Positions 8,241 to 17,221 of a stretch of 64,000 bases of DNA are shown here, one piece after another. The position numbers were made by a program, and so were the translations under genes. The stretch is from positions 22,601-86,600 of the forward strand of contig CALFBI010000014.1 in NCBI GenBank assembly GCA_937951675.1. Direction: 5' to 3'. This stretch comes from an uncultured Verrucomicrobiales bacterium (GTDB lineage Bacteria > Verrucomicrobiota > Verrucomicrobiia > Verrucomicrobiales > Akkermansiaceae). The notes under the pieces were generated by a model. It did not search any database. It was not told where the DNA came from and worked only from the letters and a program-made list of their open reading frames with translations. Numbering within the stretch: the first letter of the stretch is position 1; every line of letters begins with the position of its first letter.

Positions 8241-9493
8241 TGCAGAAAGACTCCCCTGTAGATGTCACCGTAATCGGTGGGGGTAGCGCTGGAATTGCAG
8301 CGGCCCTTGCTGCTGCGCGGAAAGGAGTTCGCGTGATGTTGATTGAAAGATCTGAAACTCTTGGCGGAATGAGCGCTTTGGCGAATGTGAATACATTTTG
8401 CGGACTCTACCGACAAAATGAAAAGGCTCCTCCTCAACTTGCCAACAAAGGGATCGCAAGTGAATTTGCTCAGCTCATTCTGAAAGATTCAGAGCTAACC
8501 GGACCCACCCGAATGGGTAAAGTCTACGTGCTCCCTCACACCCCAAAGAATTTTTCGAAAATTGCTCGAAACCTTATTGCCGCAGAACCTCTTATTAACT
8601 GCGCTTTCCTTTCGTCATGTGAGGCCATCGAAAAATCATCAACTGGCTATTGTATTCACTATGAGTCGCCCCAAAAGCGTCATCAAATCGAGACAAAAAG
8701 CATCATTGACTGCTCCGCAAATGCCTGTGTGGCGGGCCTATTAGGAGGTCACCGAGTCCAGGAGTCTTCAAATAAATTACAACGCCCTTCTTATGTTTTT
8801 TCACTCACCGGCGTTTCCTCAAAAGCAGGCTCTGATCATTTTAAAATCCAGCTCTCTCTTGATATCGTCCATGCGATCAGACAAAAAAAACTCCCCGAGG
8901 CCATCATGGGGGCCTCTCTTCGAATCTCACCAATAGACGACCTCTGCTTCATTAGTATCGATTTAGAAGCCTCTCGAGACCAATGGAACCCTAACGACCC
9001 TACTGCAGTCGCGTCTTCTTTATCGGCAGGTGCAAAACTAGCGGAAACTTTCACTGACTTTCTTAAGGCCCATTACCCCGCATTCCACGAAGCCGGCCCT
9101 ATCCAACCTCCCAAGCAGCTCGGGATTCGCGAATCTTACCGATGGGTCGGGCAATATGAATTAACAAAAGAGGACTTAATCCACGGTAAATCTTTTGAAG
9201 ACACGGTCGCTTTTGCCTCTTGGCCCATGGAGCTACGAGAAACTCATCGAGGAGCGAAATTCACCTTCTTCAAAAACGAAGTCGCCAGTATTCCTCTCCG
9301 ATGCCTCACCAGTAAAGAGTTTAAAGGTATTTATTTTGCCGGACGCTGTATTAGCGCGGACCATGAAGCTTCAGCCTCTACTAGAGTCATGGGGACGTGT
9401 CTCGCCACAGGAGACGCCACAGGACAAGCCGCGGCCGCTTTTTCGCGGGGTATATCTGACCCTTACGAACAGGCCTCCATGATCAACACATGA
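8240..9493 (+). CDS. FAD-dependent oxidoreductase (PF12831-like)
   Basis: The 417-residue protein has an N-terminal FAD-binding motif (VIGGGSAGIAAALAA, glycines 13-18) followed by SETLGGMSALANVNTFCG. The C-terminal flavin-binding region reads GIYFAGRCISADHEASASTR. This arrangement matches the FAD-dependent oxidoreductases of Pfam family PF12831, which catalyse diverse oxidations. Its ATG overlaps the ACP stop by one base, so translation is likely coupled to ACP 1. It may oxidise or desaturate an ACP-bound starter unit. This enzyme type is not part of the standard aryl polyene set as I know it. The family call is good; the substrate is unknown. Confidence 0.78.
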   Translation: MQKDSPVDVTVIGGGSAGIAAALAAARKGVRVMLIERSETLGGMSALANVNTFCGLYRQNEKAPPQLANKGIASEFAQLILKDSELTGPTRMGKVYVLPHTPKNFSKIARNLIAAEPLINCAFLSSCEAIEKSSTGYCIHYESPQKRHQIETKSIIDCSANACVAGLLGGHRVQESSNKLQRPSYVFSLTGVSSKAGSDHFKIQLSLDIVHAIRQKKLPEAIMGASLRISPIDDLCFISIDLEASRDQWNPNDPTAVASSLSAGAKLAETFTDFLKAHYPAFHEAGPIQPPKQLGIRESYRWVGQYELTKEDLIHGKSFEDTVAFASWPMELRETHRGAKFTFFKNEVASIPLRCLTSKEFKGIYFAGRCISADHEASASTRVMGTCLATGDATGQAAAAFSRGISDPYEQASMINT

Positions 9494-9500
9494 TTTCTAG

Positions 9501-10931
9501 ATGAACATTGTCACTCAAATCAAAGAAAACAATTCACCCGATTCGACGGCTTTTATCTCTGATCACCTTTCCCTCTCCTTTGGCCAACTTTTTCAACACG
9601 TTGCGGAACTAAGTTCCGCTTTCCAAAAATGGAGCGCCTTCCGTCATGATTCGAAAATTCGAATTGGAGTCAAAGCCCCTAATGGCCTAGGGTATATCTT
9701 TATTGCCTTATCTGTGATCGAAGCGGGGGCTTGTTTTGTCCCCATTCCTGACGAACTCACTCCTCATGAAGTCGACCAACTTATCAAAACAACTGGCCTT
9801 CATGGTGTCGTTTCACAATCTCACCAAGTTTCCGAACTAGCACTCCCTCTCGGCCTGGGATTTCTCGAACTTACCCTTCCCCCCGCTATCCGCGAGGACT
9901 TTCCTGAAAAGGAATTCGCTCAACTCAATCCTGCTTTCATCCGTTTCAGCTCAGGCACCACATCTCATTCCAAAGGGGTTGTCCTTTCTCACGAATCACT
10001 CTTTTCTCGAATTCTCAATGCCAACACCGGGTTACAATTACAACAAGGCGAACGCGTTTTATGGACTCTCCCAATGGCTCACCATTTTGCTGTTTCCATT
10101 ATCCTCTACCTCTACCAAGGCGTCACTACGGTCATTGAGAATTCTCATACTCCTCACCACATTTACGAAGCGGCTAAGACCCACCGAGCGAACCTTTTAT
10201 ACGGAAGCCCCTTTCACTACGCCCAGCTTGCTCAACTAAAAGAAGCAGAACCCTTAAAACATTTGAGGCTCGCTGTTTCAACAGCGGGACCTCTCAGTCA
10301 AGAAGTATCAAAGGCCTTTTCAAAGCGTTACTCTATACACCTTGTAAATGCACTTGGCATTATCGAGGTAGGACTCCCTGTTTTAAACTTAGAACATTCA
10401 GATGATTTACCTGAAGCCATCGGGAAACCTCTTTCTTGCTTTGAATGGCGCACTCGTAACACAGATCCAAATGGGTGTGGCGAATTAGAACTTCGAGGGG
10501 CGGGGATGTTTGATGCCTACCTCTCCCCTTGGCAAACCCGCGCTGAAGTCACTTCTGACGGATGGTTTTCCACTGGGGATATAGTTAAAGAAGTCTTACC
10601 AAACACCCTTATATTAATGGGCCGAAGTAAAAGCGTCATCAACGTAGGTGGGCTCAAAGTATTCCCAGAAGAAGTCGAGACGGTTTTAAATAATCATCCT
10701 CTGATTAAAAAATCGAAAGTCTACGCTCAAAAGCATCCTATTATTGGGACCATTCCCATCTGTGACTATATTGCTGAAAAGAGTGACCAGCTCCCTGACC
10801 AAAAAGCTCTCCGCGATTTTTGCAATCAATATTTATCTCACTATAAAGCTCCTTCTTTCTTCAAGCCTGTTGAATCCATAGAGCTCACTGCTAGTGGTAA
10901 GATCAAAAGACATACGCAACACATCTCATGA
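9501..10931 (+). CDS. AMP-dependent acyl/aryl ligase (starter-unit activation)
   Basis: The 476-residue ANL-superfamily enzyme would activate a carboxylic acid as the adenylate and load it onto CoA or ACP. The P-loop is FSSGTTSHSKGVVLSH (near residues 149-164), followed by the LYGSPFHYA and NALGIIEVG segments. The GWFSTGDIV motif and the hinge GRSKSVINVGGLKVFPEEVE are present, and catalytic Lys467 sits in SGKIKRH close to the C-terminus. All core motifs are intact, unlike the second ligase of this cluster. It begins 8 bp after the flavoenzyme and its stop overlaps the next ATG. It is the best candidate for charging ACP 1. Confidence 0.85.
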   Translation: MNIVTQIKENNSPDSTAFISDHLSLSFGQLFQHVAELSSAFQKWSAFRHDSKIRIGVKAPNGLGYIFIALSVIEAGACFVPIPDELTPHEVDQLIKTTGLHGVVSQSHQVSELALPLGLGFLELTLPPAIREDFPEKEFAQLNPAFIRFSSGTTSHSKGVVLSHESLFSRILNANTGLQLQQGERVLWTLPMAHHFAVSIILYLYQGVTTVIENSHTPHHIYEAAKTHRANLLYGSPFHYAQLAQLKEAEPLKHLRLAVSTAGPLSQEVSKAFSKRYSIHLVNALGIIEVGLPVLNLEHSDDLPEAIGKPLSCFEWRTRNTDPNGCGELELRGAGMFDAYLSPWQTRAEVTSDGWFSTGDIVKEVLPNTLILMGRSKSVINVGGLKVFPEEVETVLNNHPLIKKSKVYAQKHPIIGTIPICDYIAEKSDQLPDQKALRDFCNQYLSHYKAPSFFKPVESIELTASGKIKRHTQHIS

Positions 10932-12214
10932 ACCACCCTGAAGATTATGTCGCTATTATTGGAGCAGGTCCGGCAGGATGCACTCTTGCTTGCTTGCTCG
11001 CGATGCGAGGAATGAAGCCCATCGTCTTTGATGATGAAAAGCGCCCTGACCTACTGGTAGGAGAGTCTCTCATTCCGGCCGCAATCCCCATTTTACGAAA
11101 AATTGGAATTGAAGACCAAATCAAAGAGATCTCTTCTCACAAACCTGGAGCTTCATTTTTTCATACCGAAGGTCTCAAAATCAATTTCAGCTTCCAGGAA
11201 CGCAATCAGCAGGAGCCTGGGTATGCTTACAATGTTCCCAGACCTCAATTTGATGACATTATTAAAAAACGAGCCCAAGAACTTGGAGTTCAGTTTATCA
11301 AGTCCCGGGTAAAAATTTCAAGAGAATCAGATTCCACTCAAAACCTAAAGATTGACCAAGCCTCACTAGATCTTGCCGGATTAAGTCAGCAACCTCGCTG
11401 GATGATCGATGCCTCGGGACGCGCCCGTGTGATTGCTCGAGCTCTCGACCTTTCATCCAAAAAAGGGCCACGAAAAGACGCGGCTTACTTCGCTCATTTT
11501 GAAAATTTTGACCACAGCGATGTCGTTGACGGCCAAATTATCATCTCTGTGTTAGAAAAAGGCTGGTCATGGCGAATCCCCATCAAAGATAAGCTTTCCG
11601 TCGGAATCGTTATTGATCATGAAACCGCCAAAAAGCTAGGCTCATCCCCAGAAGAGCGGCTCCTGAAAGCGATTCAGACCGAACCATTGTTAAAACAGCA
11701 CGCAAAGAATGCTCGCCAGGTCAGCAAGGTGATGACTTATACCAATTATCAAATCACCAGCGAGCAGTGCTCTGGACCGAACTGGGTTTTACTAGGAGAC
11801 GCTTATGGGTTTGTTGATCCGATGCTTTCACCAGGACTCTTTATGGCCATGGAGTCCGCTCGCCTTTTAGACCAATCTTTTTTTGCAAAAGGAATCCCTT
11901 CGACTTCGTCACAAAAACAACTTGAACAGTATAAAAATGCTGTTGATCAGTGGCATGAAGCTTGGAGCAGCCTCATCGAATATTTTTATGACGGAAGGTT
12001 AATGAGCTTATATGAGGCTGGGGAAAGTCTCAATCAACAAGCCAAGAAATTCAGCCTTCCTAAAATGATGGAGAAAATAGTAAGCACGACCATTGCCAGG
12101 ATGGCAGCAGGATCAAAAACACGATCCCCCGTCCACCAGAAAATACTTCATTACAGTGCTCAGCATCTTGCCTGGGAAGTGAATGACCCTGATTTTTACA
12201 AAATCAAACGGTGA
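10928..12214 (+). CDS. Flavin-dependent halogenase/monooxygenase-like enzyme 1
   Basis: This 428-residue flavoprotein of the tryptophan-halogenase/geranylgeranyl-reductase superfamily has the FAD motif IIGAGPAGCTLA (Gly12/14/17) and GESLIP (Gly45-Glu46). A lysine at HKPGASFF (Lys72) sits where flavin-dependent halogenases carry their catalytic lysine. The signature WSWRIP (213-218) fits WxWxIP, and GDAYGFVDPMLSPG (from 290) binds FAD. Xanthomonadin-type pigments are halogenated by related enzymes, so ring halogenation or hydroxylation is plausible. Reductases and monooxygenases share much of this architecture. It overlaps the upstream ligase by 4 bp and ends 4 bp from the convergent lolA-like gene. 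Confidence 0.75.
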   Translation: MNHPEDYVAIIGAGPAGCTLACLLAMRGMKPIVFDDEKRPDLLVGESLIPAAIPILRKIGIEDQIKEISSHKPGASFFHTEGLKINFSFQERNQQEPGYAYNVPRPQFDDIIKKRAQELGVQFIKSRVKISRESDSTQNLKIDQASLDLAGLSQQPRWMIDASGRARVIARALDLSSKKGPRKDAAYFAHFENFDHSDVVDGQIIISVLEKGWSWRIPIKDKLSVGIVIDHETAKKLGSSPEERLLKAIQTEPLLKQHAKNARQVSKVMTYTNYQITSEQCSGPNWVLLGDAYGFVDPMLSPGLFMAMESARLLDQSFFAKGIPSTSSQKQLEQYKNAVDQWHEAWSSLIEYFYDGRLMSLYEAGESLNQQAKKFSLPKMMEKIVSTTIARMAAGSKTRSPVHQKILHYSAQHLAWEVNDPDFYKIKR

Positions 12215-12218
12215 ATCA

Positions 12219-12887
12219 TTACTCCCATTGATAAGCCGAAACATCAAACTTCAGAACATCTGGAGAGATCTTAACATTCGTCTGGATTCGAGAGTAAAAA
12301 GTAGTCACCACTGAATCATCTTTTTGAATCCAAGTAAGACGACTCAATAAATATGATTTCCGTTCGATAGAGACCTTTAGTTGTTTGATCCCTCTTCTCA
12401 TCGCACCTTTTTTAGGCCGTAATACAAATGTCGTTACCGCCTTTTCTTGAATCACTTCTTCAACTCGGAAAAGCTTCATAAATCCCTCAAAAGAAGATCC
12501 TTCCCCCATACCAAACATCAATAATATCGGTTTGATTTTGCGATCTTCAGGGTCTAATACCTTCCCAGTATTCTTAAGCTCATTAAGCACCACAATTTGC
12601 CTTCCATCATAGATTGTCGTTTGAGCAAGTGGGTTCCCCATTTCCCACCGGAAAGCTTTTTTAGGTAAAACCAAAAGCGATCCTGAATCAATCACTGGGG
12701 CTCGTAAACTTGGTAAAGTTTTGACCTGCTTTACTTTCATTCGTAATGAAAAAAAAGTTGATTGTTGCTCTATTGATTTCTTCAAAACCTCCAAGCCTTC
12801 TAGAGGGGCTCCTAAAGAGAGACTACTCAAACAAAACAGGACAAATAATATTGCTCTATTCACATCATACGGTCTCACATTATTCAT
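12219..12887 (-). CDS. LolA-like outer-membrane lipoprotein carrier
   Basis: The 222-residue protein has an N-terminal signal sequence (RAILFVLFCLSSLSLGAP, residues about 11-28). A LolA-type half-barrel pattern follows: FFSLRMKVKQVKTLPSLRAP, then SGSLLVLPKKAFRWEM and TTIYDGRQIVVLN. LolA-like proteins are standard members of aryl polyene clusters, where they are thought to carry the lipid-linked product across the periplasm. This is not the housekeeping lolA, judging by context. It follows the flippase-like gene by 3 bp and is the last gene of the six-gene minus-strand operon that begins with the ketosynthase. Confidence 0.8.
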   Translation of the reverse strand: MNNVRPYDVNRAILFVLFCLSSLSLGAPLEGLEVLKKSIEQQSTFFSLRMKVKQVKTLPSLRAPVIDSGSLLVLPKKAFRWEMGNPLAQTTIYDGRQIVVLNELKNTGKVLDPEDRKIKPILLMFGMGEGSSFEGFMKLFRVEEVIQEKAVTTFVLRPKKGAMRRGIKQLKVSIERKSYLLSRLTWIQKDDSVVTTFYSRIQTNVKISPDVLKFDVSAYQWE

Positions 12888-12890
12888 TGT

Positions 12891-13892
12891 TTATTCTAAA
12901 GTGGTTACTTCTGATTGATCTTTCCATAAGAACCAAACACAAGCTCCTATAAAAGCCCATAACAAATGGAACATAAACCCAATCAAAGAAGCCGAAATAG
13001 CAGCTGACGAAGTGATTTCGGAAAGAGACGATAATAGAAACTCAAATGTATTCTCTCGAACGCCTAATCCAGCTACCGAAATAGGCAGGGAGCTTATTGC
13101 GTCTACCAGAGGCATTACAGTAATGACAGTGCCACAGCCTACTTCAGCATTTATCGATTTGAGTGCGGCATAGAACACCAAATAATAAGAGGCTGAAACT
13201 CCAAATGAAGCGATTAGAGAAATGATTAAACCCTTCCAATGGTGACGGTATAAATTCAGAGAATTCATAATCGAGCTGATATGACGCTTCCCCGCAAGCC
13301 GTGGAAATTTGGTGGTAAACTTTCGGATATGCTGATCCGAAGAGCAACAAAACATCGCAACGACAACAGTGATTCCCACTAAATTAAACACTAATGTCCC
13401 GATCAGGGCATGTTTTACAAAACCCATCTTCGCATCCATAATGGCACCTGATGAAAGGGCAAAAAACACAAACAAAATACCCGCTGAAATAAAACCGCCC
13501 AGATGATCAATGATAATCGACATCGTAATCTGTGCTTTTCTGTCTTTAAAGCGACGAATCATATGAATGATTTTATAAGCATCGCCTGCCGCCTCCCCAA
13601 AAGACACAATAGTGAATAGAGACCCGACAAAGGTAAGGCGTAATACTTGGGAAAAACGAACTGGGATTTGCTGTGCTTTTAAAAGAGCATACCAGCGAAC
13701 CGCGCCGGCTAAGATTGTCAGCCCACTGAGCACCACTCCCAATATGATCCATAAAGGCTGCTCAAAAGAGGCTTTCAGATTTTCACCAAAGGTCTTTTTA
13801 TCCTCGATTTGAGAAAAGGCCCACCAGAAGCACAATACCGTCCCTAGTAATCTCAATGAGACTCCTAAAAATCGCTTTTGCCCAGGAGCCAT
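12891..13892 (-). CDS. Flippase-like integral membrane protein (LPG-synthase TM / YbhN type)
   Basis: The 333-residue protein has about eight hydrophobic segments and belongs to the lysylphosphatidylglycerol-synthase transmembrane superfamily. It shows the RWYALLKAQ loop, FGEAAGDAYKI and the late LPISVAGLGVRENTF signature of that family. There is no soluble aminoacyl-transferase domain, so it is not a full MprF. Such stand-alone domains are suspected lipid flippases. Between ACP 2 and the LolA-like gene, a role in flipping the polyene-lipid is plausible but not shown. ATG at 13892 is preferred over the GTG one codon earlier. Confidence 0.75.
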   Translation of the reverse strand: MAPGQKRFLGVSLRLLGTVLCFWWAFSQIEDKKTFGENLKASFEQPLWIILGVVLSGLTILAGAVRWYALLKAQQIPVRFSQVLRLTFVGSLFTIVSFGEAAGDAYKIIHMIRRFKDRKAQITMSIIIDHLGGFISAGILFVFFALSSGAIMDAKMGFVKHALIGTLVFNLVGITVVVAMFCCSSDQHIRKFTTKFPRLAGKRHISSIMNSLNLYRHHWKGLIISLIASFGVSASYYLVFYAALKSINAEVGCGTVITVMPLVDAISSLPISVAGLGVRENTFEFLLSSLSEITSSAAISASLIGFMFHLLWAFIGACVWFLWKDQSEVTTLE

Positions 13893-13909
13893 CACAAAGC
13901 GGCCTTAAT

Positions 13910-14176
13910 TCAAGCCGACTGATGTGCGAGCACAGCCTCTGCGATTGTTTTAGATGACTTAAAAATACCAGTTGCGGCCTCAGCGTCAGAAATCTTGATT
14001 CCGTATTTTTTATCTAAAGCCACTACTAATTGCAAAGCATCTACTGAATCTAGGCCCAAACTGTCAGGTCCCATCAAAGCCAAATCATCACCAATTTCAT
14101 CTGGTGTCTCATCAAGCATCAATTCATCGATAAGGAGCTCTTTAATCTCGGTGATGATATTAGCGAGGTCTGACAT
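13910..14176 (-). CDS. Acyl carrier protein 2
   Basis: This 88-residue carrier protein has the phosphopantetheine site in GLDSVDALQL (Ser44) and the long LALMGPDSLGLD loop seen in carriers of polyene clusters. It is encoded in the ketosynthase-CLF-ketoreductase operon, 19 bp after fabG, so it most likely carries the growing chain. It is distinct in sequence from ACP 1 of this cluster. Confidence 0.9.
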   Translation of the reverse strand: MSDLANIITEIKELLIDELMLDETPDEIGDDLALMGPDSLGLDSVDALQLVVALDKKYGIKISDAEAATGIFKSSKTIAEAVLAHQSA

Positions 14177-14195
14177 AAATAATAGATTGAACTTT

Positions 14196-14924
14196 TTAGA
14201 AAATCCCCCCGTCGATCTTGAGGTTGGAACCGGTTATATAGGAGGCCTCTTGCCCAGCAAGAAAAAAAATAGCGCTCGCGACCTCTTCAGGCTTCCCAAA
14301 CCGGCGCATAGGAATCGTTCTTTTTAAATTAGGATCAACATCTGCCAAAGCGCCCGTTTCTATATAACCAGGAGAAACCGTGTTTACGGTAATCTTCATC
14401 CGCCCAAGTTCTTTCGCCAAGCTTTGGCCTAATGCCACCACCCCTGCTTTTGCCGCAGCATAATTAGTCTGCCCCACTGGAGCCAAAAGAGCGCTCAATG
14501 ATGCAATATTGATAATTCTACCAAACCGCTGCTCCATCATCCCTCTAATCACTGCCTGTGAACCTAAATAGACCGAGTCTAGATTACTTTGGATTACACG
14601 CCTCCATGCATCTGAAGGCATCGTCGCGAGTAAGTGATCTTCATGATGGCCCGCATTATTAACTAACACATTCACGGTCCGCCCGTCTAACTTCACATCC
14701 TCGAGAGCCTTTGCCCACTCTTTCTCTGAAGTCACATCAAGTGTCACAATAGAGCACCTCTCCGTAAATTCATTCTTCAAATTTTCAGCGTGATCACGAT
14801 TTTCACGGACCCCTAAGTAAACGTGGCACACAGGGTCTTTTTCTAAAAAGAACCTACCTATGGCTAATCCTAAACCTCCGTTTCCTCCAGTGACTAATAC
14901 GCACTTTTGTAATTCCTCAGACAT
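14196..14924 (-). CDS. 3-oxoacyl-ACP reductase (FabG-like)
   Basis: The enzyme reduces the beta-keto group of ACP-bound intermediates with NADPH. The 242-residue short-chain dehydrogenase has the cofactor motif VTGGNGGLG and the NNAG strand. Its catalytic residues are Asn114, Ser142 (INIASLS), Tyr155 and Lys159 (TNYAAAKAG), and it ends with the FabG-type ITGSNLKIDGG. It corresponds in role to ApeQ of aryl polyene clusters. It starts 3 bp after the chain-length-factor gene and is clearly in one operon with it. Confidence 0.92.
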   Translation of the reverse strand: MSEELQKCVLVTGGNGGLGLAIGRFFLEKDPVCHVYLGVRENRDHAENLKNEFTERCSIVTLDVTSEKEWAKALEDVKLDGRTVNVLVNNAGHHEDHLLATMPSDAWRRVIQSNLDSVYLGSQAVIRGMMEQRFGRIINIASLSALLAPVGQTNYAAAKAGVVALGQSLAKELGRMKITVNTVSPGYIETGALADVDPNLKRTIPMRRFGKPEEVASAIFFLAGQEASYITGSNLKIDGGIF

Positions 14925-14927
14925 GAT

Positions 14928-15959
14928 TTATACTTTTCTCAGTGTTGCACTAAAAGCGTGCTGATTCGACCCTCGTGAATAGACCGAGGATAGGTCATTT
15001 CCGTCCTCAATAGCCCCCATTGCGGCGGCAAGTTGAAAGCCTCCGGTAACCGCCATCGGGCAACCCAAATTTGGGAGAATGGAAAGAGACCGGCCTTTCC
15101 AAGTTTCTAAAAGCTTTTCTTCTTCCCTATCTAAAGCTTTTACTCCAGATAAACCATCTACTAAAAAGCTCTCCTCTTTGTTTTGTAAAAACGAAAAAGC
15201 TTCTCTCATTGCCACTTTTTGTTCTTCAGAGTTACGATAATCAAAAGGTCCATGAACATCTAGCTTCACTCCTTCTGATTCCTTATCGACATAGATAGCA
15301 GCGGCGCCTTCTGTCCCCACTAATTTGTCAGAGCATAAATTTAAACCTTCACAGCTCAACCAATCCAATTCTTCGGCCGACACTACTAGACAACCATCAA
15401 CCAGACCTAACTCAATCCAATCATGAGCCACTTTCAGTCCTGAGAAAAAAGCAGCCGAGTCTCCGATCAAAGAATATGTCGGGCCCTGACTATTCAAATA
15501 ACTAGCGAGATGACTCGCAGGAGCATTGTAAACCGTCTCAGGAAACAAAATAGGACTCGCTACAGCAGGATCCTCTAAAATTTCAGTATACAACTTATTT
15601 GAATAGTTAACGCAACCATTCAAAAACGTTACCACAATCCCTATGGATAGCTCCATATTTTGAACCTTCGCAAGCCTCTCTTCTCCCAAGGCCTGAAGAG
15701 CGGCCACCATCCCAAATTTCGTTACGTTACTGGATCTTCGCAACCTTGGGTGCTTTGGTAAAAAAGGCTTCAAGCTCTTCAATTCAACGGGATGAGTATC
15801 ATAGGTATAAACCTGCTCTCCTACATGCCGAGAGAGAGAACTCTTCGGTAAAGGGATAGCCTCTAAACTAGATCGGTATAAAGACTCCGAATTTAACCCA
15901 TATGCTGACACGTTCCCGCACCCAGCAATATTCAATTCGAAATGGCGCTGATTAAACAT
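14928..15959 (-). CDS. Ketosynthase-like chain length factor (active-site residues lost)
   Basis: This 343-residue thiolase-fold protein resembles beta-ketoacyl synthases but lacks the catalytic triad. The cysteine position of the nucleophile loop is serine (GPTYSLIGDSAAFFSG, Ser168), and neither catalytic histidine motif is present (NLGCPMAVTGG replaces the GH motif). This fits a KS-beta/chain length factor that dimerises with the active ketosynthase and sets polyene length, as the ApeO-ApeC pair is reported to do. The ATG overlaps the ketosynthase stop by 8 bp, which suggests coupled translation and equal amounts. A start 13 codons upstream is possible but would overlap more. Confidence 0.83.
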   Translation of the reverse strand: MFNQRHFELNIAGCGNVSAYGLNSESLYRSSLEAIPLPKSSLSRHVGEQVYTYDTHPVELKSLKPFLPKHPRLRRSSNVTKFGMVAALQALGEERLAKVQNMELSIGIVVTFLNGCVNYSNKLYTEILEDPAVASPILFPETVYNAPASHLASYLNSQGPTYSLIGDSAAFFSGLKVAHDWIELGLVDGCLVVSAEELDWLSCEGLNLCSDKLVGTEGAAAIYVDKESEGVKLDVHGPFDYRNSEEQKVAMREAFSFLQNKEESFLVDGLSGVKALDREEEKLLETWKGRSLSILPNLGCPMAVTGGFQLAAAMGAIEDGNDLSSVYSRGSNQHAFSATLRKV

Positions 15960-17175
15960 GTTTGAAAATAAGTGATGCGTTACAACCCCCGAAACCAAAA
16001 GAATTTGTTAATACCGTGCTCAAATTTGACGAGCGAGGGCTCCTCACTAAATCAAATTCACAGGCTTGGTCAACTTCTCTGACATTAAGACTCGCGGGGA
16101 CAACGGACTCTTGTAAGGCGTAAACACAAAGTGCTGATTCAATCGCCCCAGCCCCTCCTAAAGCATGCCCCATTGCCGACTTGGTGGAACTGACCATAAG
16201 ATCGCTCACATTTTCACCAGCCCATTGAGAAATCGCTTTGGCTTCCGCCACATCATTCAAGGGGGTTCCTGTTCCATGAGAATTAAGATATTGAATCTCG
16301 GAAGGAGCGACTCCTGCCGTCCGGCAAGCTAGGCTCATGGAAGTCACCGCGGCGGAGCCTTCTGGATGAGGCTGCGTCAGGTGATGTAAATCGGTGCTCA
16401 TTCCATATCCCACTATTTCGGCTAAAGGAGTCGCGTTTCTCGCCAGCAGTGACTCCTCTGACTCAATCACCATCATCGCTGCCGCCTCCCCGATCGCTAA
16501 TCCATCTCGATGGGCATCAAACGGCCTCGGAATACCAGAGATTGACATCGCTTGTAATGAATCAAATCCCGCAAAAACCATTTGTGCAAGAGCATCATAC
16601 CCACCTGCTAAAGCCGTTTTACTTTGACCTGTTTTCACGAGATGAAATGCATGCCCGATCGCATTTGCTCCAGAAGCACAAGCATTTGAAATAATCTGAG
16701 TCTGCCCACGAAACCCTAATATTTCTTGGACCATGGCGCACACCTTTTGGGCTTGGTAACACTGAGAGCGAGTATATTGCCCCACTCTTCTAGCCTTCTC
16801 CTGAACCGCTTGCCGGTAATAACTTTCCCCAATAGGCATCGCTCCTGCCGAAGTCCCAATTACATAGGGAATCCCATCATCATAGTCTGCAGCGGCCTCC
16901 GTCATCGCTTGAGATGTCGCGTGAAGTAACATTTCACCACCTCGATCGAGCCGCTTCACTAACTTATGCTTCCGGTTGTGATCGAATGATGGCACATCAA
17001 CCAACCCTGCGGTCTTAACCCGTTGACGGGAAACATCAAAAAAATCAATTTCTTTAAAATGAGTCGAACCTGACTGCATCGAGCTGACATGACTGCCTTT
17101 ATCATTTCCCATTGGGGAAGTGACCCCTATCCCTGTGATAAACACACGGTGGTTTTTTACTGTTTTCTCGGCCAT
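15952..17175 (-). CDS. Beta-ketoacyl-ACP synthase (active KS subunit, KAS II type)
   Basis: The enzyme condenses malonyl-ACP with the growing chain. The 407-residue protein has the full Cys-His-His triad: Cys166 in SNACASGANAIG, His300 in NSHGTGTPLND and His337 in KSAMGHALGGAG. The GFGGCNASLIF end is typical. It heads the operon KS - CLF - KR - ACP - flippase-like - LolA-like, and is divergent from the second AMP-ligase-like gene with only 46 bp between the start codons. It matches ApeO-type polyene ketosynthases in role. Housekeeping fabF is unlikely because of the CLF neighbour. Confidence 0.92.
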   Translation of the reverse strand: MAEKTVKNHRVFITGIGVTSPMGNDKGSHVSSMQSGSTHFKEIDFFDVSRQRVKTAGLVDVPSFDHNRKHKLVKRLDRGGEMLLHATSQAMTEAAADYDDGIPYVIGTSAGAMPIGESYYRQAVQEKARRVGQYTRSQCYQAQKVCAMVQEILGFRGQTQIISNACASGANAIGHAFHLVKTGQSKTALAGGYDALAQMVFAGFDSLQAMSISGIPRPFDAHRDGLAIGEAAAMMVIESEESLLARNATPLAEIVGYGMSTDLHHLTQPHPEGSAAVTSMSLACRTAGVAPSEIQYLNSHGTGTPLNDVAEAKAISQWAGENVSDLMVSSTKSAMGHALGGAGAIESALCVYALQESVVPASLNVREVDQACEFDLVRSPRSSNLSTVLTNSFGFGGCNASLIFKHV

Positions 17176-17221
17176 ATTGCTACTCTTGTCAGTCTATACC
17201 GAATGTGATAGTAGAAGTCAA

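Noticed and set aside
12891..13892. MprF lysyl-phosphatidylglycerol synthase
   Set aside because: Only the membrane domain is present; the soluble aminoacyl-transferase domain is missing.
17120..17221. Upstream extension of the second AMP-ligase-like protein with a hydrophobic stretch that looks like a membrane anchor
   Set aside because: It is antisense to the start of the ketosynthase gene, and the hydrophobic run is probably a by-product of that coding sequence.
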